Source: Odobenus rosmarus divergens
Taxonomy: Eukaryota; Chordata; Mammalia; Carnivora; Odobenidae
Direction of reading: 5' to 3'
DNA: 64,000 nt
Assembly: GCF_000321225.1 (NCBI RefSeq)
Contig: NW_004450460.1
Coordinates: forward strand, 1,402,129 to 1,466,128
The position numbers and the translations under genes are program-made. Shown piece after piece: positions 11,745 to 25,013 of the stretch; position 1 is the stretch's first letter, and every line of letters starts with the position of its first letter. Under the pieces are notes generated by a model, which saw only the letters and a program-made list of their open reading frames with translations, searched no databases and was not told where the DNA came from.

Positions 11745-11935
11745 GAGGTTGAGGGTCAGGGTCCCAATCCTGGCTGGGCCAGGTGTGACCTCTGTGACCC
11801 TGTGAAGGTCACGAGCCTCCATGCCTCCCATTCCTCATCAGCACAATGGAATAAAGGTAGGGTCACCTCCCAGAATAAATGGCCTGGCCCAGATGAGTCA
11901 CTAGATATGAGTTAGCCATCATCATCCTCATTACT
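11745..11935 (+). mobile_element. MIR-like SINE
   Basis: The order of motifs fits MIR: CCAATCCTGGCTG, then TGTGACCCTGTGAAGGTCAC, CCTCATCAGCACAATGGAAT and GAGTTAGCCATCATCATC. MIRs are old, which fits the high divergence. Confidence 0.6.
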
Positions 11936-12059
11936 GTTTTTATGTTTGTGGCTTTAGCGTCTCGGGGCGGAGGGGACAGCCTTTCTAAGTGTGACACTAA
12001 ACCCAGAAGCCAAAACCCTGAAAGACTCATGAATTTGGTTACATACATTTGTTCTTTTA

Positions 12060-12970
12060 TGTTTAATTAGGTTAAAAAATTGTTGAGTGTTTCATTAAGT
12101 AAAAACCTAAATAGGCAAAAGTCAAAAGGGCACTGACAAACTTGGATGAGTTACGATCACAGAAGTTTTGTTTCCCTAATATACAAGGAGCTCCTATAAA
12201 TAATGTTCTTAAAAAGAATCCAATGGAAACGTTGACAACCAAGATAAGCAAAAATTCAGAGGAAAGGAAATACAATTGGCCTAAATATATGAAGACAATA
12301 AAAGAAATGTGGATGAGAACACAGAGATACCATCAGTTTCTTATCAGATGAGAACAAAGCAAAACAAAGGCACACAGGTCTGTAAAACAAGAGAATGGGG
12401 CAAAAAGTCCCGGGTGCTTTGCTGGAGGGAATATAAATCAAAACAACCTCTGCAAAGACAATTTGATAAAATGTAGTGAGTTTAGGCGTACATAACCTTT
12501 GGCACAGCAGTTGGCATTCCGGGATTTGTCACGCAGACATCCTTGCATGCTAGCGGGGGTCCGCCAGACCTGGATGTCCATCCCCGGAGGGCTGGTTAAG
12601 TCTGTATGGAACACCCGTGCGTGCGGCACCATGTGGTTACGGTAGAAATAAGAATAAGAAGGGTCCCTGTACACACTCGGAATGATCTCTGAGACATTTG
12701 TTAAGCAAAACCAAAAAATATGGCACAGAATAATTGGTGCGGTATGCATAAAAAAGAGGAATCCCAATAATATTTTTTTAATGTTCCTCTACTGCACCGG
12801 ATATCTCAGGATGGACACAAATGCATCTGGGGACACAGGAGTCTTCTGGGAGGAAGGGGGTCTGGGGAGGTAGAGAGAGGGGAAACTGTCCATCGAGAGT
12901 TTTGACCGTACACCCCTTTGAGTTTAGAGCCATGTGAACATATTACTTAGTCAAAAAACAATAAATTGAA
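12060..12970 (+). mobile_element. L1 LINE 3' fragment, sense
   Basis: Sense L1 phrases occur near 12176 (CTAATATACAAGGAGCTCCT) and near 12265 (GAAATACAATTGGCC). The 3'-like end AAAACAATAAATTG is near 12955. The copy is heavily mutated. Confidence 0.6.
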
Positions 12971-13760
12971 TTCTAAACATGTTTCAAGAAAATCCGTTAA
13001 CAGAAAAAGAAGAAAAACCATACGATCATCTTATAGGCTGTGGAAATTTTCCTTATAAAATTCAACATCTGATCATCATTTTTTTAAATGAATATCATAG
13101 CCAATTAGAGACCGAAGGGAATTTCTTTAGCTTGACAACAATTAGCTACGGCAAATACTATATGATGAAATACTAAAAGTGTCCTTTTCAAATCAAAGAT
13201 ATAACAAGAATGCCCACGGTCACGGTTTGTTCTTTAGCATCGACAGAAAGCCTGGCCAGCCTATAGACTAACCAAATCAATTTAAGGAAGGGAGGAAAGG
13301 GTTAGGATGTGAGAGGGTGGAAGAAAATTCTTATCAATTTCAGATGATGTCACTACTAAAACTCAGAAAATCTACAGGAAAAAAATCAATAAGGGAATTT
13401 AGCAAGACTCCTGGATAAAAGATCAATATACAACAACCACAAAAATGAAATGCCTTTGTACAAACTAGGAGCATCAGAACATATACTTAAAAATTACACA
13501 CATCATTTACAATAGTAAAAAAAAAAAAAAGGTACCTAACAAACATGTTTATGACATTTGTGGAGATAATTATAAACAAAGTGTCGAAGGATTGAAAGGA
13601 AACTAAATCAGTGGAGCAATAGACCTCTGGGCCCAGAGGGCTTAACTCTCTGCAGACTCATCTATAACCTGCCTAATTCTGTTCAGTTTCAGGACAGTTT
13701 CCCATTAGACTAGACAACCTGGTTCTAAAATTTATATGTATGAACGGCGTTGTCAAGAAT
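12971..13760 (+). mobile_element. L1 LINE ORF2 fragment, sense
   Basis: AAAACCATACGATCATCTTA near 13013 and ATAAAAGATCAATATACAAC near 13415 match sense L1 ORF2. Because this ORF2 part lies downstream of 3'-end material, it is a separate insertion or a rearrangement. There is no long open frame. Confidence 0.55.
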
Positions 13761-13899
13761 TACCTTGTATTTAGTAACTGGAGAGAGACAGAGACAGAGA
13801 GAGTGTGAGGTTGGGACCTGTTCCTTGATTTTCTTTCCTCCTTCTGGTGCGTTCTACCTCTGATTTCACGTCTTCCGAGCTGCAGGTACACTCGGGTTT

Positions 13900-14560
13900 T
13901 GTTCTTGGATTGGCCTAATGTTCTTTTTCTGGGAGGTTGTTGATCCCAAATACAACTTCAGATTGCTTTGTATGCACTTGTTGAAAGCGTTTTCTTATTT
14001 TGAAAAATTTTGGATGCACCTGTATTTGTCTCCTTTTCACTGTTGATATTGGAGGTTTAGCCTCTCCCATCTCTCTCCATCTCTCTCTCCATTTCTCTCT
14101 CTGTCTCTCTCTCTCGGGTCTTGTGAGCACTTCTGATACGTCTTTGTTTTCAATGTCATTAATTCCTACTGCATTTTTAAAAATGTGTTTCTCTCAAATT
14201 CTGGGAAGGTGGTTATTCACTGTCTTCTCCTTCCTATGCACTGTGGCCACCCCTCTGATCTCAGCCCGGTGTCCCTTCGAGTGGAGAGATCCTGGTTTTC
14301 CGAGCACAGCGCCGGCCGCGTTACTGAGGCTCTGCTTCACAGTGTTTCCTGTTTTCATAATTGCTTTGTGCCAAGCTCTATCTAATTTCCATTATAAGTT
14401 ATTCTTTGCTCTCCAGCTATTTTAGAATGTCTATTTTTTCAGGCTTAAAAATGCATCTTATATGCTCTTGTTGCTTTATTTTTCTAACTTCTTTGTAATA
14501 TGATCAGAGACTGGGGTCAATGTGATGCAAATTCACTGACATGTGTGAGACTGACTCTGT
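13900..14560 (-). mobile_element. Probable antisense L1 fragment with CT-rich simple repeat
   Basis: The composition and phrases near 14400-14520 resemble antisense L1 ORF2. A CTCTCT/CATCTCTC simple repeat occupies about 14070-14116. This assignment is weak. Confidence 0.35.
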
Positions 14561-15375
14561 GGGCTCACCTGTCATCAGGTGTCACAAATGTGTGCCTGTG
14601 GAGAATGCTGACTCTCTAACTGTCGGATACAGGGAACTAAAATCGGTCTGTTAGACCGCGCTTGTCAACTGTGTTGTTGAATCCTCCAAGCAGCCTGGGT
14701 TCCAGAAACTGCAAGGAGCTTGTATCAGACTAGCTCTCCGTAGACAAAATATATATCTTTTTGACTTCCTAGAGGAACTTGGCAGAGCTACAAGCAGGCA
14801 GAAGCCTGATGGGATTCAATGTAAGGGCAAACCCTGGGGGCTCTGATCCTGAGGGTCTCCAACCCGGGCAGCAGGGCGGCCTCAGTGCGAGCAGCAGGCT
14901 CCATCTCGGTGGGCTCAAGGGTCAGAGGACAGAGTTTGGGGTGAGAGAGGAAATCCCAGGTAGGGAAGGGCCATAGAGAGGGGAACAATCTGCATTAACT
15001 TACTCCAGATCCGGGGCTCCTGACCCCTAAACCAAGCATGTGCAGGAGGAAATCCAGGAGGCTGGCTGAGAACAACAGCAGGAGCCTGAAAGAGCTCAGA
15101 GCTTTCAGAAGATGCTCACCAAAGCAGCACCAGAGTTAGAGTCTGAATCCCAGCAAAGTAGAGACTCTGGTACACACCCAGGGCATCCATCAAAACCCCA
15201 GAAAGGCCTCAGAGCACAGACTGTGCCCCAGGATTAAGTCCCAGGACAGAGTGAGGTGTGAGACGAAGACTTTGCAAGTTCCAGATGTGTGGGTAGAAAG
15301 TAAATGGTCTGCTCCAACAAAGGCAATGCTAGAAATCGAGGGCAGCTTTGAACTCGCGGATATGACAGATGAGCA
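14561..15375. other. Intergenic stretch, nothing recognised
   Basis: No exon, RNA gene or repeat family was recognised in this interval. Confidence 0.35.
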
Positions 15376-15392
15376 GAAATGGACCAATTTCT

Positions 15393-15597
15393 TTCTTTCT
15401 TTCTTTTTTAAGATTTTATTTATTTATTTGACACAGAGAGACACAGCGAGAGCAGGAACACAAGCAGGGGGACTGGGAGAGGGAGAAGCAGGCCTCCCGC
15501 GGAGCAGGGAGCCCGATGCGAGGCCCGATCCTGGGACCCTGGGATCATGACCTGAGCCGAAGGCAGACGCCTAACGACTGAGCCACCCAGGCGCCCC
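15393..15597 (-). mobile_element. SINEC with 17-bp target-site duplication
   Basis: A TTTC-rich tail, AAGATTTTATTTATTTATTT, the body, and a head ending CACCCAGGCGCCCC. The 17-bp direct repeat GAAATGGACCAATTTCT lies at 15376-15392 and 15598-15614. Confidence 0.95.
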
Positions 15598-15639
15598 GAA
15601 ATGGACCAATTTCTAAAAACCCACAGACTACTCATATTC

Positions 15640-16230
15640 AACTGAGACAAAATACATCATCTGAATGTCCCTAAAACTACTGAAGAAATTGAACGTGCAA
15701 TTTAAAAACCCCCAGGAAAGAAATCTCCAGGCCCTGAAGAATTAGCACCAATGTTAACGCAAAGTATTCCAGAAAACTGAAACTCATTCTGTGAAGCCGA
15801 CTTTGTCCCGAGACCAAAACTAAAGACAGTGCCAATCAGTTTCAAAAGCTTCAGAAGATGTAAGTCTTATAGAATATTTTATTTGGACCCAAATGGAAAT
15901 TAGGAAAAAAAATTAAAAATGCCTTAAAAAGCCTCCAAATATTTGATATTTGGCCAAAAAAAAAAAAGAATTATAAGGGAAATTAGAAAGCATTGGAGTT
16001 AAATAAAAATGAAAGTAAAAACACGCCATGGTAGGATGCAGTTATTGCTTAGAAGGAAATGAATAGTTCAGAGGGACTATTTTAGCAAAGAACAAAGATT
16101 TAAAATACATTTCCACCTAACTTTAGTAGGAGAACTAAAACTGATAGCAGATGCTGATAAAGTAAAAGGCAGAAAAATAATAGAGAAAAATTAACACACG
16201 GTCGCAAAATCCCAGCTAAATAAGGGAGGA
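15640..16230 (+). mobile_element. L1 LINE ORF2 fragment, sense
   Basis: Sense ORF2 remnants include AAGAAATCTCCAGGCCCTGA near 15717, AACTCATTCTGTGAAGCC near 15780 and AGGAAATGAATAG near 16055. The copy is degenerate. Confidence 0.5.
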
Positions 16231-16680
16231 GAAGAGGGAAGCACAGTTTAGGGCCAGGGGGTGAGGGGCTCTGGCGGCCCACGCGGCTCTCCTGTTCTTC
16301 CCAAGGAAGGCCGCAGAGCAAGCGGCCTAAGAAGGTCCTTAATGTCCCCGAGGGGCAGAAGGCGGACTGTCCGGAACAGCCGGCATAAGGTCTCCCTCCT
16401 GGGTGGGTGGGCTTGCTAGCAGCCCCTTATACCGTCTCGGGGTGTCCTCGATGGGGGGATGCTCAGCTGGGACGCAAATCCGCGGCCTTTATGAGCCTGT
16501 GTCAGCTGGGGAGCGGGAGGGGGAGGGGGAGGGCGAGATCTGAAGAAAATAAAAACCAAGATAAATGGACAGACGGATGCGCTTTGAGGGTCCGTTCCCT
16601 CCAGCCCCGTTTGCTGGGGGGGCGCGAGCGGGGTTGCCCTCTGCTGCGGGCACCGGGCGGAAGAGGAAGTGGTTGGTGAG
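16231..16680. other. GC-rich intergenic stretch
   Basis: This holds a short GGGAGGGGGAGGG purine tract near 16515 and scattered CpGs. No gene was recognised. Confidence 0.35.
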
Positions 16681-17960
16681 CCCACGGAGCCCTGTCACTG
16701 AGGCCGAAAGCAGCATTCCTCATAATCACGAAATGCTGTAAACAATCCCAGTGAACTTCCACGTGGGGACGGATAAACGCGCGGAGACACGTCCACGTAA
16801 CCGAAGAATAGGCTGGCAACACCGACTCGGCGGCCGCGTGGATGCGTCTCGGGTGCATCACGCCCCGGGGAGAAGACTGTTTCCTACAGTGGCCGGAACC
16901 GCTTTGCGAGCCCAGCAGCCGTGCCCCACACCCTCGTCCACCTCTCCTCCTCAGGTGCGATGTGGTCCTCGTTGAGGCTCTGATTTGCGCGTTCCTGATG
17001 GCTGATGGTGCTGAGCGTCTTTCCACTTGCTTGCTGGCCACGAGTGTGTCTTCTCAGAAATGTCTACTGATGAGTGCAGGTTTAATCTGCATTCCCTGAT
17101 TACACATGGGGGGAATATCTTTTTTTATGCATTTACCGGCCGTTTGAATTTCCATGCTTGTGGAATGGTTGTTTAAATAGTTTGCCCATTCTCTCTTGTG
17201 TTATCTGCTCTGTTTTCTTACTGATTTGTGGGAGTTGACTGTGCACTACCTCTTTGCTTTTAAATGTGTTGCAAACCCATTGTCCAATTTGTGGCTTTTC
17301 CTTGAACCCTTTTTATGGTGCCTTTCGATGAATGGAACTTAGGAAGTTCGCTAGATTTAAAAATGTAGTGAAATACACCAATCTAGTTTCCTTTCAAATT
17401 TGGTTTAAGAAATCTTTTCCTGCCTTAGGTCATGAAAATATCCTCTTGTAGTCTCTTCCAAATGTTTGGACATTGATCCACAGAAGGGGTTTGTATATTT
17501 CTTTTCATCCACATGGATACCCTCTTGTCCCAGCACCACGTTTTAGAGTGACTGGCCGGGGCCAGCGTTGCCCTGCGTCCCTTGTTCAACACATATGGCC
17601 TGGCCTCTGGAGTTCCATTTCACCCCGTTCCTATCAGTCATCACTCGCCGAGCATACATATACCATACTATCTTAGTTGTGATAGCTCTGTACACTCATG
17701 CAGTCTGCCTGGGGACGTTCTCCCGACTTCCTGTTCTCCCGGAGGGTCTTGCTCCTCCTGGCCCTTTGCATTGCTTCACAGATATTAGAGTTAGTTTATC
17801 AAGTCCCACCAAACACTGGTGAGAATTTTGATCCAAACTGCATTTAATCTCAAGGTTCTTTTGGGAATATTGGGCATCTTTAGAATATTGAGGGTGTAAA
17901 CAATAGATGTACCTTCATTCGATCGGGCATTCATCCATTCATTATGGTGAAACATGAAGA
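16681..17960 (-). mobile_element. L1 LINE fragments, mainly antisense
   Basis: From about 16960 the + strand reads as antisense L1, for example GTTCCTGATGGCTGATGGTG near 16991 and CCACATGGATACCCTCTTGT near 17509. The preceding 16690-16870 resembles a short sense L1 3' piece that is unusually rich in CpG. Confidence 0.5.
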
Positions 17961-18109
17961 AGAATGCATAATGCTCATATATGCAGTTTAACAAAGTATT
18001 ATAGGGGAGCCAGCCACACAGCCCTCACTCAGGTCAAGTCACAGAACACGGCTGGCACTCCAGAAATGTCTCACGTGTGCACATGCAACCATAACCTCTC
18101 CTTGCTTAC

Positions 18110-18265
18110 CTAGTAACCACTAGCCATTGAGGGGTGTTGATCCCAGCACTGTATTTGCCAAAATCTTGGTAATCACCCAATACCCATCAATAGTAGAGTG
18201 AATAAATAAATATAGTATTTATACAATGAGTACTACACAGTAATGTGCGTGAGTTACAGGGGGCA
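18110..18265 (+). mobile_element. Possible L1 3' fragment, sense
   Basis: AATACCCATCAATAGTAGAG and the AATAAATAAATATAG stretch resemble the sense 3' part of old L1s. The fragment is short and diverged. Confidence 0.35.
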
Positions 18266-18353
18266 TACAAGATTATGGAGGACGCAAATAAGCATGCATG
18301 TGTCCTGGATATGCGATGTGTGTATGCGTGTGTGAGCACATGTATATGTATAT

Positions 18354-18600
18354 GCATGCATGTGGGGATGCATGTGTATGTGTGGACACATACATATTGT
18401 GTACCTGTGTGCCCATAGCATGTGCACACACACGGAGAGGCATGTATGTGCATGCATGTGGGGATACATGTGCGTGTGTGGACACATACACATTGTGTAC
18501 CTGTGTGCCCATAGCATGTGCGCACACATGCAGAGGCATGTATGTGCATGCATGTGGGGATGCATGTGCATGTGTGGACATATACACATGTGTGCAGGTG
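18354..18600 (+). repeat. 96-bp minisatellite embedded in CATG/TGTG-rich tract
   Basis: Units starting with GCATGCATGTGGGG begin at 18354, 18450 and 18546, an exact 96-bp period, with about 2.5 copies of high identity. The surrounding 18290-18790 is a CA/TG and CATG-rich low-complexity tract. The cysteine/histidine-rich open frames on both strands are by-products of this repeat. Confidence 0.85.
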
Positions 18601-18799
18601 CATGCTCGGGGTGTACACACATGGACATAAATGTGTGTATATGTACGCACATGTCTGCATGTGTTGTATGTGGATCGAATGCATGTGCATCCCTGTTCAT
18701 ATGTGTGTACGTGCATGTGCACTGTGTATGTGTGTTCGTGCACATGTGTGTATATGCATGTACATATGCACATAGGCACATGTGTACATGAAGTTATTA

Positions 18800-21700
18800 G
18801 TATTTGGCAAGTTTTGATGTCCTCAAATGGCATTTTCAACAATGTCACCATTGTTCCAGAGCGGTTGCACAGGTGGACACTTGCCAGCAGCATGCGAGCC
18901 TCCGAAGCACCACATCCTTCCCAGAGCGTGGCGTTTTCAGTTTTAGATTCCCGCCCACCTGGGGAGTGTGTCATATTATTATACCTGCAATTTGCATTTC
19001 CCCAACTGCCAATAAGCACCTTTTCACATAATTGTAGGAAATTTGTTTGGGACAAATGCTCTTTGTGATGAGCCGGTTTCAGTGATTTGCTGATTTTCAG
19101 TAGAATTACCTGCTCTTTCCTCACTGAGTTCCAGGAGCCCTTTCATTCTGAAGAATCAGCTCCGTACATTATCTTTTCACTGTTTGTGGGGATGCACTTC
19201 ATCCACTTTATTGAGGATAAAGTTAAATCCAATCATATGCACAGACTTTAAGTGTGCAGCACCGTTCGGTTTAACACATGGACGCTAATTGAACTCTGAT
19301 TGTATTAGGGTCTAAAACACCTCCATCCCTCCATGAAACCCACTCATGTCTCTTTGCAGTTAATCCACACTGTGCCGCCTGCCCCCACATTCCCATTTGT
19401 CTGTCCCAGGCCACCACTGATCTGAGTTCTGTCAACAGCAAATGAGTTTTGTTTGCTCTCGAAATTCACAGGTATTAATTTTCATCTACCTTCCTCCACT
19501 CAATATCATGTCTGCAGGATTCACCGGTCTTGGTGGATGTTTCCGTGGTTGATCTATTGTCATTACTGGAATCGAGATGGCAGATTTGTTTGTTCTGTCA
19601 ACAGCTGATGGACATTTGAGTTGTTTCCAACTTCGGGCCACCATGACTAAGCAGCCCTGAATATCTGCGTAGAAGGCTTTTTGAAGATACGTGTTTACAC
19701 ATTTCTTTTGTAAGTTTCTAAAATACATGGCCCATAGGAGAGGTGTATGTGTAACTTTATGGAAAACTGCAAGACTACTTTCTAATCTGGTTGTACCTTG
19801 TAATTAGTTATTTACTCACTGATTTTCACCAGTCGAGTCCTGTACATTTTCAGACCCAGAAAACACTTTTACAAAATATCCTGAACTCATCATGTTAAAC
19901 TTCCAGAACTTTTTAAAGAGAGCTTTATTACTGTACAATAAACTGCAAACATTTAAAGTATATGGTTTGCTAACTCTTGACATACATTAGCACACAGTCA
20001 ACATGCTAAACCTACCCATTATTTCCCAAAATGTCTTCACACCCTTTTAGTGTCTATTTCTCCCTCTCAACCCATCCCTAAGCAACACCTGGTCTTCATC
20101 AGGTGGATTAGCTGAGATTCTTCCTGATATCATTTTCCTTTATCCTTGAGGATCATCTGGTATTTCTCCTCGTGCAGGTCTGCTGGCAATAAGCCCTCCC
20201 ATCTTTTATCCAAAAGCTCTTCTTTCACTCCCATTTTTGAAGGCTTCTTTCACCAGATACAGAACTCTGGTTGACAGGTGTGTGTGTCAGTGCGCTTCAG
20301 AAATGTCGCTCCATTGTCTTCTGGACTCCGTTGTTCCAGATGAGTAGTCAGACATAATCTACACTGTTGGCCCCAGTGTGTAATGTATCATTAGATATGA
20401 TTTTTTTGCTATGTATCCTGACTGACATTCACTGACCTTGAACTTCAAAGTCAACGCTTTTCATCAAATTGGTGAAATTCTCATCCATTTTTCTTTAAAT
20501 ATTTTTTCTGTGACTTTCTCACCCTACTTGCTCTTGGGGATTCCAATTACACTTATGCTAGACTATTTGATGTGTTCTGATAGGTCACTCGGTCCCTCTC
20601 TCTAGATCATTGTTACTGGTCTGTCTTTGGCTACACGGACCTGTCTCCTGTCATCATATAACTGCCAGTGAGGCCATTCAGTAACTTTTTCATTTCAGGT
20701 CATTGTACTTTTGAGTTCTAGAATTTCCATTTGGTTCTTTTCAGTCTTAATTCCTCTTGAACATTTTCCTTTATGTTCACATATTAAGACTGTACTTCAA
20801 GTCTTGAACATATGTGTAATAGTTGCTTAAAGTATGCTAAATCCCAAATCTGGGTCATTTGGGAGTCTATTTCAATTAACTGCTATTTTTATTGACCATG
20901 GGTCATATGTTTTAAATTTCTTGCATATCTGACCATTTTTATTTTATACCTGCCTATTATAGTTGACACTAGAAGATTCAACTCTGTTTGTCTGACACTG
21001 ATTTTGTTAGATTCCACGTCTAAGTGAGATCAGATAGTAATTGTTGTTCTGGGTCCAGCTCATTGCAGTGAGCATAACGTCCTCCAGGTTCATCTATCTT
21101 GTCACAAGTGGAAAGACCGCCTTCCTTTTTAAAGCTAAATAATATTCCACTGTATCTATGTACCACATGTTCTTTATCCATTCATCTGCCAAGGGACAGG
21201 TAGGTTGTCTCCGTATCTTGGCTGTTGTGAATAATGCTGTAATGAACATGGGAGTGCAGAGCTCTCTGAAATCCTGTTTTTTGTTTCCTTTGGGAAAATA
21301 CTCAAGCAGAATTGGGGATCACATGGTAGTTCTATTTTTACATTTTTTGAAGCGCCTCCATACTGTTTTCCAGAATGGCTGCACCAGTTTTGCGTTCCCA
21401 CGAACAGTGCACGAGAGTTCCTCTTTCTCCGCATCCTCCCAACACTTGTTGTTTATTGTCTTTTGTGTTCTAGCCATTCTGACAGGTGCAAAGTGATATT
21501 TCAGTGTGGCTTTGATGTGCATTTCCCTGGTGATGAATGACGTCCAGGATATTTGCATTATCTGTTGACCATCTTTATGTTTCCTTTTGAGAAATGTTTA
21601 TTCATGTTCTTTGCCCATTTTTAAATCATGTCATGTGTTTTCTTGCCGTTCAGTTTTTGCTTTATTTTTAAAAGATATTTTCAATGAGTATAGAATTCTA

Positions 21701-21890
21701 GGTCAGTAGATTTTGTTTTCAGTCTTTGATGAGATCACTTCATTTTTTGTGGGGTTTGTTAGTATTTCTGTTGAGAAGGTGGCTGACAGTTTACTTGTTG
21801 CTTCCATTCAAGTAATTTGTCTTTTTTACTCTGCCCTCGTTAAGATTTTCTCTGTCATTGGTAACTATAATATATCTAGCTGCCAGGTTT
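18800..21890 (-). mobile_element. L1 LINE fragments, antisense, several insertions
   Basis: Antisense L1 signatures run through the whole stretch: GCAATTTGCATTTCCCCAAC near 18987, TTATTGAGGATAAAGTTAAA near 19210, CATGTTCTTTATCCATTCAT near 21166, TATCTTGGCTGTTGTGAATA near 21214 and CACTTGTTGTTTATTGTC near 21441. The order of motifs repeats, so at least two or three separate copies are juxtaposed. All are decayed. Confidence 0.65.
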
Positions 21891-21896
21891 TCTTTT

Positions 21897-21952
<56 letters not shown>

Positions 21953-21956
21953 TCAG
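21890..21956 (+). repeat. (TTTC)n microsatellite
   Basis: About 14 near-perfect TTTC units lie within antisense L1 sequence. Confidence 0.97.
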
Positions 21957-22480
21957 AGTTTATAGGGTTTCTTCAATCCGTGACTTGGTGCTTAGGTCAG
22001 TTTTGCAAAGTCTCGGCCATTACCTCTTGACATATTGTTTGGATTCCATCCACTCTCTCCTTCCAAAGTCCGATTACATGTTAGATATTTCCATTATGTC
22101 CCATACAGCTCTTCTGTTCCTTTCTGTATTTTTTTTAAATCATCTTGTCTTTCTTCCACTTTAAGAATTCTCATTTAAGCTGCATCTAATTTCCTGTTAG
22201 GTCCATCACACCACCACTGAGGGGTCTGTGCTTTCTATTTCTACAAATCCCATTAGATCCTTTTTCATAATTTCTAGTTTTCTGCTGAATTTCTCCACCT
22301 GGTTCCTTAAGTTCTTGAACGTCACAACCTGAGAATTATTAGTAATATTAGAGACACTTCCAGCATCTGACTCTCTCGTGGGTCTGTTCCTATTGTTTAT
22401 TTTTCCTCTGTTTGCAGGTGGTTCCCATGTTTTTCCATGTGTTCTCACTTCTGGTAGAGTTCCAGGCCTGCTGCTTAAAA
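21957..22480 (-). mobile_element. L1 LINE fragment, antisense, continuing
   Basis: Antisense L1-type T-rich sequence continues past the microsatellite, for example CTTTCTATTTCTACAAATCC near 22230. The right boundary is uncertain. Confidence 0.5.
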
Positions 22481-24489
22481 AATTCAAGAGAGAGATAGTG
22501 AGATAGTAGAAGCTCCGTGAGATAGTATCACCTCCAGAGAGCATTTTCTTCTGCAATTGTTGGGTGACCATACTAAAGAGGATCATTTTAGCTCAAGCGA
22601 GAATTGAGTTGACTCCAAGTGGGATTTCAGTTCTTGAAAGGGCGGGTCTGCTTCAGCTCATCCTTCCTCCTTGCGGTGGCATTTCAGGGTCCCAACAAAA
22701 GTCTGTGGTTCTCGCCAGGGCCTCTGAGATGCTCTCTGTCCCTCCTGCCGTGGGAGACAACTCACAGCTCTCCTCAACATCTCAAACTTTCAGCTACGGG
22801 AATTGTAGGAATGTGTAATCTCCCAAAGGGAAAAAATGGTCCCAGAGTCCGACCTCACCTCCCGGGCTCCTTCCCTCCTTTGCTCTAGCTTGGACAGATA
22901 AATAACCATGATAAGCCCTCCAGTGTCTTGAAAATCTCTTTGGGGGTCATCCCGCCCCCCCACCACCAGTTTTTCTATTTGTTCTCAGCAGCAGAGTTGG
23001 TCAAAACAATTTACTTGGCCATTTCCAGAGGCTGAGTTCCTCCTTTTTTTAAAATCCTCTGGGGACTGCTCTTGTTTTTTGGAAAGCCCAGCTGTAGTGT
23101 TTAAAAGGATCACAGTTTCCCATGTACGGCTATTTTGTGTGGGGAGATATTTAAGCCTTGTGTTCTCCATTTTGCTATAAATTATAAGTCTCTGCTCGTT
23201 TTCTTAATTGCCTCCCGGCAGAATGTAGAAACGGTATCTACACAGTGCTGGGAAAACAGCGATCACAGACAAGTGTGGTCTTGGGTGGGTCAGTCTTGGT
23301 GACCAGCTGCCCCTAGAGCTATCAGAAGTGAAATTCTCTATTTTCATTTTGACCTGAGTAAATGTGAACAGAGCCTTCTCCTCTCAGTTGGGCTCTGGAG
23401 GAAACATATTCCACACTTGGGAATTCTGCTCTGGCCCATGAGCTGGGCGACACAGAAGGCCACCAGCCTCAACAGGCCCTGCAGCAGGCCCAGCTTGCAG
23501 GGCCAGAAGCCCCACCGATTAAAACATCCAGTCCCACAGACCCTATGGCATTGAAGTGTCAACCAAGGGACCAGATGGCACGTGGATGCACCTACAGCCG
23601 AGAATCATCTATGTTCTGAGAAGCAGCCGCTGCACACTGCAGGATCCTGCCAGAGACAAGTGCCCGCTTGAGCTCGATGGATGGGTTCTGCTGTACCCGT
23701 CAGTCATGGGCCCCACAGCAGCTTGGAAATGGTATTGCACGATCAAGCCCAAGGAGAATCAGCACGCACATGTAAGCTACATGACCCACTAGTCTAGACC
23801 ACCTGTCACCCAACACAGTGCCCTCCCCCAGCTCATGCCTATGGCCGTAGGGCGGTCCCCTATGACCAGGGGGAAGAGAAGGAGGAAGCCTAAGCTTGCC
23901 TTCTGGAAGGGTTGGCTCACATGTAGGGGCAAGGCAAAAGGAATGGCAGTTACCCACTGTCCACTGTCACAAGTGGCCTTCAAAGGTATTGGAGGAGGAA
24001 CGCCCATGCATGGCGACACTCTCTGTTAAATCGCAAAATTGGAAGTGACCCACGTGGCCCTATGTGACGCCTGGTTGGATAAACCACAGGGCACCCACTC
24101 ACCAAGTCCTGTGTGGCGGGGGAAGGAGGGAGACGTCCACACCGTGTGGACAGCTGGCCTCCTGGCCTGGGGTGGGGGAGCAGCAGGGGCAGGCCAGGGT
24201 GGGCACCAGCAGTCGTCGCTTTAACAAAGGGCCTGCGGTGTGAATAAATAACATTTAAAACAGGTGGCAGCTATGAGTACCTACAGGCAAGAGAAGAAAC
24301 AGCCCCAAGGAGCCAGGGAGGGGGGTGGCCTTGCCCTGTTCCATTGTGACCTCAAATCACAGAAATGTCTGATGTGGTATAAAACACAATGATGTTGGAA
24401 TGGCAAAAGCAAGCCCCAGGTGAGAGAAAGTGGGAAAGAGTGAACTGGGCTGTCCATCCAGTCGGTGACTTAACCACCCAGAAAGTTTA
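22481..24489. other. Intergenic stretch, no gene recognised
   Basis: Composition varies. Parts near 23.3-24.0 kb may be an old LTR, but I could not match a family. No exon-like conserved frame was found. Confidence 0.35.
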
Positions 24490-25013
24490 TTTCAGGCCAC
24501 TTTAAAACATAGTCATTTGAGGACATCTGTCGCATGTGGGTTGTGTGTGTGTGTAATTGTGTTAAGTGCCCTTAGAAAACAAGACTTCCAATGTTTAAGA
24601 CAGACTGAAATATACAGTCTATGGAACCAAGAAAAATCTTGAAATCCTGCACCCAAATTGGAAATACAGTGTGATTCCAGGATGGATTTTATTTTTAAAA
24701 ATATGTTTTTCCTAAGCCAGTCACAAAACACACTGCAGGATTCCACTCACATTAGGTCCCTGGAGTCTCCAGATTCACAGGGAACAGAGAGTGGACAGTG
24801 GGTGCCGGGACCAGGGGAGGGATGGGGGTCGGTGACTCGGGGGCACAGAGTTTCCCTTTGGGATGGTGGAAAGTTCTGGAGACGGATGGTGAGGACGGCT
24901 GCACAACAGTGTGAATGTGCTTAGTGCCGCTGAGCTGTGGCTTTGAGGCGGTGAAGACGGTACATTTTATGTTCTGTGCTATTTTATCACGATAAAAAAA
25001 ATTGGAAAAAGCA
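24490..25013 (+). mobile_element. L1 LINE 3' end, sense
   Basis: The order CACAGAGTTTCCCTTTGGGA, AAAGTTCTGGAGACGGATGG, TGCACAACAGTGTGAATGTG, CATTTTATGTTCTGTGC and a final AAAAAAATTGG is the typical 3' end of an old mammalian L1. Confidence 0.7.

Noticed and set aside
18187..19124. Cysteine/histidine-rich frames that look like a keratin-associated protein
   Set aside because: They come from the CATG/TGTG low-complexity tract and its 96-bp repeat.
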